NCBI GenBank assembly: GCA_017545185.1
Contig: JAFWQJ010000020.1
Coordinates: 1 to 64,000, forward strand
Source: Oscillospiraceae bacterium
GTDB lineage: Bacteria > Bacillota > Clostridia > Oscillospirales > Ruminococcaceae
Direction of reading: 5' to 3'
Length of the DNA: 64,000 nucleotides
The notes beneath the pieces were generated by a model. That model did not search any database. It was not told the origin of the DNA and saw only the letters and a program-made list of their open reading frames with translations. Positions 31,677-39,998 of this stretch are shown piece by piece (the stretch's first letter is position 1; each line of letters opens with the position of its first letter). A program made the translations under genes and the position numbers.

Positions 31677-34169
31677 ATGGCGGATCTGCGCATTGCCCTT
31701 GCGGGCAATCCGAACAGCGGCAAGACCACGCTGTTCAATGCGCTGACCGGTTCCAATCAGTATGTGGGCAACTGGCCGGGTGTGACGGTCGAGAAGAAAG
31801 AGGGCAAATTAAAGCAGCGGGACGGCGTGACCGTGACCGATCTGCCGGGCATTTACTCGCTTTCGCCGTATACGCTGGAGGAGGTCGTCGCGCGGAATTA
31901 TCTGATCGGCGAGCGGCCTGACGCGATCCTCAATCTCGTGGACGGCACGAATCTGGAACGCAATCTTTATCTGACGACGCAGCTGATCGAGCTCGGCATT
32001 CCGGTCGTTATCGCGATCAACATGATGGACGTCGTCCGGAAGCGCGGCGACGAGATCCATATCCCGCAGCTTTCCAAGGCGCTCGGCTGCAGGATCGTCG
32101 AGATCTCCGCGCTGAAGGGTGACAATGTTCTGGAAGCGGCGGATGCGGCGATCGAGGCGGCAAAAGCGGGCAAGCCCGTGCTGACGCATTCGTTTTCCGG
32201 TGCCGTCGAGCACGCGATCGCGCATATTGAAGAAGCTGCCGTGCATGATATGCCCGAGGAGCAGCAGCGCTGGTTCGCGATCAAGCTGTTTGAACGCGAC
32301 GAAAAGGCGATCAAACAGCTTGGCCTCTCCGAGGAAAAGCTTGCACATATTGAAAAGGATATTCAGGCGGCGGAGCAGGAAATGGATGATGAGGCAGAAG
32401 CGATCATCATCAATGAGAGATACAACTATATTGCACAGGTGATCCGCTCCGCCTATGTCCGGAAGGATGCGGGCAAGCGTTCTGTCTCTGACAGGATCGA
32501 CGGCATTGTCACGAACCGCTGGCTCGGCCTGCCGGTCTTTGCGGTGATCATGTTCCTTGTGTATTATGTTGCGATGATTTCGGTCGGCGCCGCCGCAACG
32601 GACTGGGCAAACAACGGCCTGTTCGGTGACGGCTTTCATCTGTTCGGCATCGGCGCAAAGCAGTATGAAGCTGCCGTGACGGATTACGGCGATACCGATG
32701 AGATCATCCGCGGACTGCTGGACAGTGCCGCTGCAAAGGGCATTCAGACGGATGCCGCGGAAACGGCGGCCGACAACGTACAGAAAAACGCCGCTTCTGC
32801 TGCCGAATCGCTGCGGGCGGTCGCATCGCAGTATACGGCGGACGGCGCAGCACTTTCCTATCAGACGACGGATGAAGAAACGCTTGCCGTCACCGAAAAG
32901 ACCGCATCTGCGGCGGAGATCGGTCGGGCGATCGACCGGTTCACTGCAAACGGCGGTGCTGTCGATCCGGCAAAATACGGCCGGTGGATCCCCGGCATTC
33001 CGGTGCTGATCGGGCGGCTGCTCGACCGCGTCGGCTGTGCGGACTGGCTCCGCAGTCTCATCCTCGACGGCATTGTTGCGGGCGTCGGCGCGGTGCTCGG
33101 ATTCGTCCCGCAGATGCTCGTGCTGTTCTTTATGCTGTCGTTCCTCGAAGCCTGCGGCTATATGTCGCGCATTGCATTCGTGCTCGACCGGCTGTTCCGG
33201 AAATTCGGGCTCTCCGGCAAATCGTTCATCCCGATCCTCGTCGGAACGGGCTGCGGCGTTCCCGGCATCATGGCCTCGCGCACGATCGAAAATGTCCGCG
33301 ACCGCCGCATGACGATCATGACGACGACCTTTATTCCCTGCGGCGCAAAGGTGCCGCTGATCGCGATGATCGCGGGGGCGGTGTTTGGCGGCTCCGCATG
33401 GATCGCGACCTCTGCATATTTCCTCGGCATGGCGGCGATCATCGTATCCGGCGTCATCCTGAAAAAGACGAAGCTCTTTGCGGGCGACCCGTCCCCGTTT
33501 GTCATGGAGATGCCCGCATATCACATGCCGATGCTGAGCAATCTGCTCCGGACGGTCTGGGACCGCGGCTGGTCTTTCATCAAAAAGGCGGGCACCGTGA
33601 TCCTGCTGTGCACGGTCGTGCTCTGGTTCCTGTCGCGCTTCGGTACGGTGAACGGCTCGTTCGGAATGCTCGGTGCGGATCAGATGGACCGCTCGATGCT
33701 TGCGGCGTTCGGCAAGGCGATCGCATGGGTGTTCGCGCCGCTCGGCTGGGGCACATGGCAGGCGGCTGTCGCCTCGCTGACCGGACTGGTCGCAAAGGAG
33801 AACATCGTCAGTACGCTGGGCGTGCTGTACGGCAGTGAGGGCTCCGCGTACGCGGCGGTCAGCAGCGTATTCAGCAAGGCGGCGGCGTATTCCTTCCTCG
33901 CGTTCAATCTGCTCTGCGCGCCGTGCTTTGCCGCGATCGGCGCGATCCGGCGCGAGATGAACAGCCCCAAGTGGACGCTGTTCGCGATCGGCTATCAGTG
34001 CGGGTTTGCGTATCTGACCGCGTTTGTCTGCAATCAGCTCGGCGCGGTGCTGATCCCCGGTGCGGAGACCAGCGCCCTCGGTATACTGCTTTCCGCGGTG
34101 ATTCTTGTGTTTGCGGGCTATATGCTGTTCCGGCAGGATCCGAATGCGGCGAAGCGTGCGAAAAATTGA
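31677..34169 (+). CDS. feoB: Ferrous iron transporter B
   Basis: An 830-residue membrane GTPase that imports Fe2+. The N-terminal G domain has G1 GNPNSGKT, G3 DLPG and G4 NMMD, followed by a guanine-dissociation-inhibitor helical region to about 270. The membrane part has the family's Gate motifs with Cys (GTGCGVPGIMASRTI and later LLCAPCFAAIGAIRRE). An Ala/Thr/Asp-rich insert of about 100 residues (about 325-425) sits between the first membrane helix and the rest and makes it longer than average. GGAGGTG precedes the ATG. It lies between feoA and the Cys-rich peptide gene. Confidence 0.95.
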   Translation: MADLRIALAGNPNSGKTTLFNALTGSNQYVGNWPGVTVEKKEGKLKQRDGVTVTDLPGIYSLSPYTLEEVVARNYLIGERPDAILNLVDGTNLERNLYLTTQLIELGIPVVIAINMMDVVRKRGDEIHIPQLSKALGCRIVEISALKGDNVLEAADAAIEAAKAGKPVLTHSFSGAVEHAIAHIEEAAVHDMPEEQQRWFAIKLFERDEKAIKQLGLSEEKLAHIEKDIQAAEQEMDDEAEAIIINERYNYIAQVIRSAYVRKDAGKRSVSDRIDGIVTNRWLGLPVFAVIMFLVYYVAMISVGAAATDWANNGLFGDGFHLFGIGAKQYEAAVTDYGDTDEIIRGLLDSAAAKGIQTDAAETAADNVQKNAASAAESLRAVASQYTADGAALSYQTTDEETLAVTEKTASAAEIGRAIDRFTANGGAVDPAKYGRWIPGIPVLIGRLLDRVGCADWLRSLILDGIVAGVGAVLGFVPQMLVLFFMLSFLEACGYMSRIAFVLDRLFRKFGLSGKSFIPILVGTGCGVPGIMASRTIENVRDRRMTIMTTTFIPCGAKVPLIAMIAGAVFGGSAWIATSAYFLGMAAIIVSGVILKKTKLFAGDPSPFVMEMPAYHMPMLSNLLRTVWDRGWSFIKKAGTVILLCTVVLWFLSRFGTVNGSFGMLGADQMDRSMLAAFGKAIAWVFAPLGWGTWQAAVASLTGLVAKENIVSTLGVLYGSEGSAYAAVSSVFSKAAAYSFLAFNLLCAPCFAAIGAIRREMNSPKWTLFAIGYQCGFAYLTAFVCNQLGAVLIPGAETSALGILLSAVILVFAGYMLFRQDPNAAKRAKN

Positions 34170-34183
34170 AAGCAGGTGAGACT

Positions 34184-34372
34184 GTGCTGAACTGGCTGCG
34201 GGAAAATGCCGGAACGATCGCTGTGCTGCTGGTGCTGCTCGCGGTCATTGCGGCGATCATCCGGTATCTTATCAGAGAAAAGCGCAGCGGGAAAGGCTGC
34301 TGCGGAAACTGTCAGGGCTGTTCGATGCACGGGAATTGCAGCACCCAAAACAATTCAAACACACGCCGCTAA
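34184..34372 (+). CDS. FeoB-associated Cys-rich membrane peptide
   Basis: A 62-residue protein: one membrane helix (about 10-28) followed by a basic stretch and a Cys cluster (CCGNCQGCSMHGNC). This matches the small Cys-rich proteins that often follow feoB in Firmicutes and may deliver or bind iron. The start is GTG, nine bases downstream of GCAGGTGAG, and only 14 bases after the feoB stop. The last codons overlap a copy of an interspersed repeat (34361-34551), so the C-terminus may have been changed by that element. Confidence 0.85.
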   Translation: MLNWLRENAGTIAVLLVLLAVIAAIIRYLIREKRSGKGCCGNCQGCSMHGNCSTQNNSNTRR

Positions 34373-34551
34373 AGCGGCTTCTGCGCGGAGCCCGCGGTCG
34401 GCAGGGCCGACAGCCGATTCCCTCCGTGCGGGCAGTGCCCGCCTCCATTTTCCTCCGGGAACGGTGAGCGGAGCTCGCCCAATAAGCGAAGCACACGCCG
34501 CTAAAGCGGCTTCTGCGGAGTGTTTTCTCCCAATGCTGAAGCCCGCCGACA
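34361..34551 (+). repeat. Interspersed repeat element, copy A
   Basis: About 190 bp with self-complementary parts: CGCCGCTAAAGCGGC-type hairpins, GTCGGCAGGGCCGAC, and an end CTCCCAATGCTGAAGCCCG. The 25-bp unit at 34361-34385 recurs at 34493-34517 inside the copy. A related copy stands on plus at 53221-53362 and a diverged inverted copy at 35373-35474. It has no coding role that I can support. Confidence 0.75.
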
Positions 34552-34712
34552 GCAAACCGGTAACCCTTATTTCGGTGAATAGTGAATCGTGATTTATCGG
34601 GAGATGACCCCATTCACAGCGCATAAACGAAACGATACGCAAAGCTGAAATCGCCAAACAGACAAAGGTATGCGGTGCGCTCCAAGAGAGGGGAGAGATA
34701 AGGAAAGAGAGT

Positions 34713-34792
34713 CTGAGAGGAAACCTTAAGAGAGGGGAGAGAATAAGCGACGAAGGAGCGCTTCTCGCCCCTCTCTTGTGGTTTCCTCTCAG
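34713..34792. repeat. 25-bp inverted repeat with 30-bp spacer
   Basis: Arms 34713-34737 and 34768-34792 are complementary at 23 of 25 positions (both begin with CTGAGAGGAAACC on opposite strands). A further direct copy of the AAGAGAGGGGAGAGA part lies at 34684-34698. It may be the ends of a small element or a long RNA hairpin. Confidence 0.7.
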
Positions 34793-35039
34793 AATTTGCG
34801 CCCCGCACCCAGCCAAAATCAACCTCGGACAAAAAATAAAGTGAGAATGCTAAAAGACACACAACAACTGCAATATTCAATTGTCAAAGTACCAAAGCGC
34901 ATCCTGTCTTCGGCGTTCCCGGAAACGATCCGACCCCAATGACGACGTCCGGTCTGCTCACATGCCGGCGCATTCCGGCTCCGGAAACCCGGATGCCCGC
35001 AAATGCCCGTATCGCTCTCTGCTTAGGGTGCAGAAAACG

Positions 35040-35071
35040 AAAAAAGTTGCACGTTTCGGTGCAACTTTTTT
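35040..35071. terminator. Orphan bidirectional terminator
   Basis: AAAAAAGTTGCAC and GTGCAACTTTTTT form a perfect 13-bp stem around a six-base loop, with T-runs in both directions. No adjacent gene explains it. Confidence 0.8.
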
Positions 35072-35320
35072 GTTTTTGTCGATGATAGCACAGTGTTTCG
35101 GAGATGATAAGACAGAATCGGGGCTGTTTGGCGGTTTTGATGCTGCGTTCAATATTGCATATTTGTATCGTTCAGTATCCTCGCTCTATCCTTTTGTCCG
35201 TAGTGAATTTGGTTGGGCGCGGTGCGCGAGGCCGGGGGCATCTCCCGAATGGGCTTCCTGTGCTTATACGCGGTCATCTCCCGGACAGCTTCACAATTCG
35301 TTATCCACTGAAAAGATATC

Positions 35321-35355
35321 AAAAGGACGCCGATGCAGCATCAGCGTCCTTTTTG
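35321..35355. terminator. Orphan terminator near the nitroreductase gene
   Basis: AAAAGGACGC-C-GATG pairs with CATC-A-GCGTCCTTTT (one mismatch) around a short loop, followed by TTTT on plus. On minus it could end the stnC/nitroreductase transcript after read-through of copy B. Confidence 0.75.
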
Positions 35356-35372
35356 GCTTTTCAGGTAAATTT

Positions 35373-35474
35373 CCGGCGGGCTTCAGCATTGGGAGAAGTA
35401 ACCTTACAAAAGCCGCCCCGCGGCGTGTACTTGCCTAATTTGGGGAGCTTCGTTCACCGTCTCCGAAGGGAAAT
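35373..35474 (-). repeat. Interspersed repeat element, copy B (inverted, diverged)
   Basis: Reads as the reverse complement of copy A: CGGCGGGCTTCAGCATTGGG, then GCGGCGTGT, then a TTCACCGTCTCCGAAGGG-like end. It shares these blocks in the same order with changes and small gaps. It lies just after the nitroreductase stop codon. Confidence 0.6.
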
Positions 35475-35492
35475 GCCAGCGAGCGCTGCCCG

Positions 35493-36029
35493 CTATTCCT
35501 GGCCGAAGCGGTTGAACCATGCACGCTCGGAGAAAGGACGCTTCTGCACGGACTGCAGCGGCTCCGCAGCCTTGCCGATCGGCAGCACAGCGACCAGCTC
35601 ATAATAATCCGGCACAGCCAGCATCTCCGCGATGCGCTTGCCCTGCTCGTCGGCATCGGTCACATGACCTTCGATCCAGCAGCTCTGATAGCCAAGCTGC
35701 ACCGCCTCCAGCAGAATATTCTCGATCGCCGCCGCATAATCCTGTACGCTGTAACAGCGCTCCTTGCCCCAGCCGTCGCGGTAAGCCGCGATATGCTTGG
35801 TCAGCACGCAGATCACCGCCGGCGCAGACTTGCAGTCCGGCAGATCCATGATCGAAAAAATCTCCCGGAGCAGCGCCGGATCGTCTACCGCGATCAGCGA
35901 GGTCGTCTGCTTGTTGCAGCCCGACGGCGCCGAAAGCCCGGCTTCCAGCAAAGTAGTCAGATCCGCCCGCGGAACAGGATCCGGCAGATAGGCACCGCGA
36001 TAGCTTTTTCTCTGAAAAATCGCGTCCAT
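35493..36029 (-). CDS. Nitroreductase-family flavoprotein
   Basis: A 178-residue FMN-dependent oxidoreductase. The N-terminal block RKSYRGAYLPDPV and GLSAPSGCNKQ (about 33-41) match the FMN-binding Arg/Ser regions of the family, as do the C-terminal VQLGYQSCWIEGH and LAVPDYYELVAVLPIG. GAGGTGATC lies before the ATG, and the gene follows the GltD-like subunit by nine bases, so it is probably co-transcribed with the stn-like genes. It may use the reduced nicotinamide made by that complex; the substrate is unknown. Confidence 0.9.
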   Translation of the reverse strand: MDAIFQRKSYRGAYLPDPVPRADLTTLLEAGLSAPSGCNKQTTSLIAVDDPALLREIFSIMDLPDCKSAPAVICVLTKHIAAYRDGWGKERCYSVQDYAAAIENILLEAVQLGYQSCWIEGHVTDADEQGKRIAEMLAVPDYYELVAVLPIGKAAEPLQSVQKRPFSERAWFNRFGQE

Positions 36030-36038
36030 GGGATCACC

Positions 36039-38096
36039 TCAATCCTCAATGATTTTGAGTGCACCGGTCGGACATGCCAGCGCACATTTTTTGCAGGATC
36101 TGCAGATCGCAACAGCCGCAGGATCCTGAAATTCCGGTTTTACCGCTGTCGGGAAGCCTCTGCCGACCAGACCGAGGATCCCCTGCTTTGCGACCTCGTC
36201 GCAGATGCGGACGCAGAGGCCGCAGAGAATACATTTTCCGTTGTCGCGCTCGATGCAGACGAGCCTGCGCTCCTGCCCGGGCGTATGCTTCACGCCGCGC
36301 AGCCGCTCCGGATGAATCTCCTGCTGCTGTGCGTAGCGGATCAGTTTGCATTCCGCGTAATCATGGCAGCCGCATTCGAGACATCGCTTTGCCTCCTGCA
36401 CGGCCGTTTCATCGGAAAGCCCCAGATTGACCGGCGCGAAATCCTTTGCGCGCTCCGCCGCCGGACGCACCGGCATCTGACAGCGCGGCTGCTTTTCCCG
36501 CCCGGCAAGATCCTCCGCCGTGACGGTTTTCTGCGAATAATACGGCGCAGAATACGGCTTCATTTCCCCGCGCAGCGCGGAATCAACGACTGCCGCACAG
36601 CGTCCGGCCTCGCCGATTGCCTCGATCGCAATGGACGCGCCACGGTTCGTCAGATCGCCGACCGCATACACATCCGGCAGATTCGTCAGGAAGGTTGCGG
36701 TATCGGCTGCAACCGTGCCCTTTTTCGTCAGCGTGACGCCGTCCAGACCCGCGGTGTCAGGCTTCTGCCCGATCGCCATGATGACCAGATCAACGTCCAG
36801 CGTCTCGAAGGCGCCCGCGACCGGAACCGGCGAACGCCGTCCGGATGCGTCCGGCTCACCGAGCTCCATGATCTGCAGTCTGATCTGCTTCACACGGCCG
36901 TTTTCGCCGACGATCTCCGCGGGATTCGTCAGGAACTTATAGGTCACACCCTCCTCGGCCGACTCCTCGATCTCGATCTCCTCCGCGGGCATCTCGCTGC
37001 GCGTTCTGCGGTAGATGACATACACCGTCTCCGCGCCGCAGCGGATCGCCGTGCGGCAGGCATCCATTGCGGTATTGCCGCCGCCGCAGACCGCGACCTT
37101 TTTGCCGGTCAGATCGGGGATCTCACCCTCGCCGGAGCTGATATCGTGCAGGAACTGAATGCCGCCCGTGACGCCGTCCAGATCTTCGCCCGGCACGCGC
37201 ATCTGCATACTGCTCCACGCGCCCGCCGCAAGGATCACCGCGTCGCTCTCCTGACGGAGCTGCTCCAGCGTGATATCTTTGCCGATGCGGACATTGTTCT
37301 TCATGCTGACGCCGAGCCGCGCGATCTCCGCGATCTCGCGGTCCAGCACATCCTTCGGCAGACGGTACGCCGGTATGCCGTAGCGCAGCATTCCGCCCAT
37401 TTTGGCCGCCGCGTCATAGACCGTGACGCTGTGACCCTTCAGCCGCAGATAATACGCCGCGGTCAGACCCGCAGGGCCGCCGCCGACAACTGCGACCGTT
37501 TTGCCGGTCTCCGCCGCCGGTTCGGGACGGTAGGTCTCCCCTGCCAGATCGCGGTCGGCTGCATGTGCCTTCAGGAACGCGATCGAAAGCGGCTGCTCGA
37601 CCAGACCTCTGCGGCAGTTCTGCTCGCAGGGATGCGGACATACTCTGCCGATCGACGCCGGCAGCGGGATCTTTTCCTTGATGATCCCGACCGCGCCGCG
37701 GAAATCTCCGCCGGCGATCTTCTTCACATAGCCCTGACAGTCTGTACCTGCCGGACAGTTCAGCTGACACGGTCCGCGGCAGTCGCCGGTGTGGTCGCTC
37801 ATCAGCAGCTCCAGCGCGATCTTCCGCGAACGGTTCACGCGCTCGGTATCAAAGCGGATGACATAGCCCTCCATGACCTTTGCGGAGCAGGCGCGCAGCA
37901 GCTTCGGGACAGGCTTTCCCCTGCCGTCGTCAAGCACCTCGACCGCGCAGAGACCGCACGCGCCGTAAACGCGCACGCTCTCGTCATTGCAGAGGTTCGG
38001 GATCTCGATGTCGTTCAGCTTTGCAGCCTGCAGGATCGAAGCACCCGCCTCGCAGACGCAGGGCAAGCCGTTGATCGTAAAATGTATTTGATTCAT
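36039..38096 (-). CDS. GltD-like flavin/iron-sulfur subunit of an Stn/Nfn-type transhydrogenase
   Basis: A 685-residue iron-sulfur flavoprotein. Residues 1-75 form a plant-type [2Fe-2S] domain (Cys36, 47, 50, 70). A second Cys/His block follows (HTGDCRGPCQLNC). From about 190 comes a GltD-type pyridine-nucleotide:FAD domain (VAVVGGGPAGLTAA; GGGNTAMDACRTA), and at the C-terminus several 4Fe-4S motifs (CLECGC, CILCGLCVRIC, CRSCKKCALACPTG). With the NuoE/NuoF-like genes upstream it resembles the StnC subunit of the Sporomusa-type electron-bifurcating transhydrogenase linking NADH, NADPH and ferredoxin. The start ATG has only a weak site (GAGG). Two small hairpins lie in its leader. Confidence 0.82.
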   Translation of the reverse strand: MNQIHFTINGLPCVCEAGASILQAAKLNDIEIPNLCNDESVRVYGACGLCAVEVLDDGRGKPVPKLLRACSAKVMEGYVIRFDTERVNRSRKIALELLMSDHTGDCRGPCQLNCPAGTDCQGYVKKIAGGDFRGAVGIIKEKIPLPASIGRVCPHPCEQNCRRGLVEQPLSIAFLKAHAADRDLAGETYRPEPAAETGKTVAVVGGGPAGLTAAYYLRLKGHSVTVYDAAAKMGGMLRYGIPAYRLPKDVLDREIAEIARLGVSMKNNVRIGKDITLEQLRQESDAVILAAGAWSSMQMRVPGEDLDGVTGGIQFLHDISSGEGEIPDLTGKKVAVCGGGNTAMDACRTAIRCGAETVYVIYRRTRSEMPAEEIEIEESAEEGVTYKFLTNPAEIVGENGRVKQIRLQIMELGEPDASGRRSPVPVAGAFETLDVDLVIMAIGQKPDTAGLDGVTLTKKGTVAADTATFLTNLPDVYAVGDLTNRGASIAIEAIGEAGRCAAVVDSALRGEMKPYSAPYYSQKTVTAEDLAGREKQPRCQMPVRPAAERAKDFAPVNLGLSDETAVQEAKRCLECGCHDYAECKLIRYAQQQEIHPERLRGVKHTPGQERRLVCIERDNGKCILCGLCVRICDEVAKQGILGLVGRGFPTAVKPEFQDPAAVAICRSCKKCALACPTGALKIIED

Positions 38097-38185
38097 GGTG
38101 ATTCCATAGCCTCGCATTATCCTTACAAATTGCGCTCAGAATTGAGGGCTGCTGAGCTCAGCCGGAAAACCGCCGTCTGCTGCCC

Positions 38186-38243
38186 TGAACGTCTCCATCC
38201 GTTCAGCGCGCATGATAACCGACTGACCGTCTCCATCCGGTCA
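38186..38243 (-). promoter_or_regulatory. Two small hairpins with the same eight-base loop
   Basis: On the minus strand TGACCG-GATGGAGA-CGGTCA and, 18 bases later, TGAACG-GATGGAGA-CGTTCA. Loops are identical, and one stem pair differs in a compensating way (C-G versus A-T), which suggests a selected RNA structure. They lie between the NuoF-like stop and the GltD-like start, the first overlapping the stop codon. Confidence 0.65.
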
Positions 38244-39998
38244 TTCGACAATAACGGCTCCGAATTTGCAGACTGCCTTGCATCTGCCGCAGTGAATACA
38301 CGCATCTGCGTTGATCTCGTGCGGCTCCTTCACCGCGCCGGAGATCGCATAGACCGGGCAGTTCCGTGCGCAGGCCGTACAGCCGCGGCACTTTTCCGCG
38401 TCGATCGAGACATGCAGCAGCGCCGTGCAGGTATGCGCAGGACATCGCTTGTCCCGAATATGCGCCTCGAACTCGTCACGGAAATACCGCAGCGTTGACA
38501 GCACCGGATTCGGTGCCGTCTGACCGAGGCCGCAGAGTGCGCCGTCGCGCACCGCATTGCAGAGCTCCTCCATGAGCTCGATGTCGCCTTCCTGCCCTTC
38601 GCCCTCCGTGATGCGCGTCAGGATCTCCTGCAGGCGCTTGGTGCCGATGCGGCAGTGCACGCATTTTCCGCAGGATTCCTTCGCAGTGAAATCAAGGAAG
38701 AATTTTGCCATGCTGACCATACAGGTCGAATCGTCCATGACGACCATGCCGCCGGAGCCCATGATCGCGCCGGTCGCGGCCAGCTTTTTGTAGTCAATGA
38801 CCGTATCCAGCAGCGATGCCGGGATGCAGCCGCCCGAAGGCCCGCCCATCTGCACGGCCTTGAACGTGCCGCCGTCGCGGATGCCGCCGCCGATCTCGAA
38901 GATCACCTGCCGGAGCGTCATGCCCATCGGGATCTCGACCAGACCGCCGCGGCGGATCTTGCCGGTCAGCGCAAAGACCTTCGTGCCCTTGGAATCCTCT
39001 GTGCCCATGGCCGCGAACGCCTCGCCGCCGTTGCTGATGATCCATGCGACATTCGCAAAGGTCTCGACATTGTTGATGTTCGACGGCTTGTTCCAGTAGC
39101 CGGACTGCGCCGGGAACGGCGGTTTCAGCCGCGGCATCCCGCGCTGGCCTTCCAGCGATTCGATCAGTGCGGTCTCCTCGCCGCAGACGAACGCGCCCGC
39201 GCCCGCCTTGATGCGGAACTCACAGGAAAAGTCCGTTTCCATGATGTTTTTGCCGATATATCCCGCTTCTCTCGCGTCACAGATCGCGTTTTCCAGACGG
39301 CGGATCGCCAGCGGATATTCCGCACGGACATAGACAATCGCTTCCTTTGCGCCGATCGCATAGGCACCGATCAGCATACCCTCGATCAGCGTATGCGGGT
39401 CGGATTCGATGACCGCTCTGTCCATGAATGCGCCGGGGTCGCCCTCATCCGCATTGCAGATCAGATATTTTTCGTCGCCGGCGGACTGCCGCGCCGCGTT
39501 CCACTTGAACCATGTCGGGAAGCCTGCGCCGCCGCGTCCTGCAAGGCCGGAAACCTTGATGACTTCGATCACATCCTCCGGGGTCATGCCCGTGCTGAGG
39601 ATCTTGCCGAGTGCCGAATATGCGCCCGCAGCCTTTGCGCTTTCAAGAGACTCCGGATCAATGATGCCGCAGTTCCGGAGCGCGATGCGGGTCTGCTGTT
39701 CCAGAAAGGCGCTGTCCTCCGGCTGAATGACCAGCTCCGCAATGCCGGAGAGGTCGCCGGATTTTGCCGCTTCCGCGATCGCCTCCGCGTGATTGGGCTG
39801 CACTCTGACCAGACGCGCCTTCAATGTATCGTTTTCGTAAAGATCGACGATCGGTTCCAGCCAGCACATGCCGATGCATCCGACCGTGCCGAGCTGCACT
39901 TCCGAGCCTGCAAGCAGCGGACGCAGCGCATTTGCGACCTTCTGCGCGCCTGCCGCGATGCCGCAGCTTCCCTGCCCGACAGCAAGCCTGATACTCAT
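38241..39998 (-). CDS. NuoF/HydB-like NADH-binding flavin subunit
   Basis: A 585-residue subunit. An N-terminal thioredoxin-like [2Fe-2S] domain (GQGSCGIAAG, GCIGMC) precedes the NuoF core with NADH/FMN sites (GRGGAGFPTWFKW, ADEGDPGAFMDR, GAGAFVCGEETALIESLEG) and a 4Fe-4S site (SCGKCVHCRIGT). Two ferredoxin-type 4Fe-4S clusters are at the C-terminus (CRGCTACARNCP, CIHCGRCKAVCKFG). It matches the NADH-oxidising subunit of electron-bifurcating hydrogenases and Stn complexes. The ATG overlaps the stop of the NuoE-like gene (ATGA), so translation is coupled. Several frames run on the opposite strand but carry no signals. Confidence 0.9.
   Translation of the reverse strand: MSIRLAVGQGSCGIAAGAQKVANALRPLLAGSEVQLGTVGCIGMCWLEPIVDLYENDTLKARLVRVQPNHAEAIAEAAKSGDLSGIAELVIQPEDSAFLEQQTRIALRNCGIIDPESLESAKAAGAYSALGKILSTGMTPEDVIEVIKVSGLAGRGGAGFPTWFKWNAARQSAGDEKYLICNADEGDPGAFMDRAVIESDPHTLIEGMLIGAYAIGAKEAIVYVRAEYPLAIRRLENAICDAREAGYIGKNIMETDFSCEFRIKAGAGAFVCGEETALIESLEGQRGMPRLKPPFPAQSGYWNKPSNINNVETFANVAWIISNGGEAFAAMGTEDSKGTKVFALTGKIRRGGLVEIPMGMTLRQVIFEIGGGIRDGGTFKAVQMGGPSGGCIPASLLDTVIDYKKLAATGAIMGSGGMVVMDDSTCMVSMAKFFLDFTAKESCGKCVHCRIGTKRLQEILTRITEGEGQEGDIELMEELCNAVRDGALCGLGQTAPNPVLSTLRYFRDEFEAHIRDKRCPAHTCTALLHVSIDAEKCRGCTACARNCPVYAISGAVKEPHEINADACIHCGRCKAVCKFGAVIVE

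Larger units (their letters stand above)
34373..35492. other. Long intergenic region with repeats and orphan terminators
   Basis: About 1.1 kb between the feo operon and the nitroreductase gene. It holds two copies of the interspersed repeat, a 25-bp inverted repeat and two strong terminator-like hairpins, but no open frame with a ribosome binding site, family motif or consistent codon use. The stretches 34880-35035 and 35075-35315 show nothing I recognise; they may be gene remnants. Confidence 0.6.

Noticed and set aside
34614-34880. An 88-codon frame on minus as a membrane protein.
   Set aside because: No ribosome site, and its middle is the inverted repeat; composition is not gene-like.
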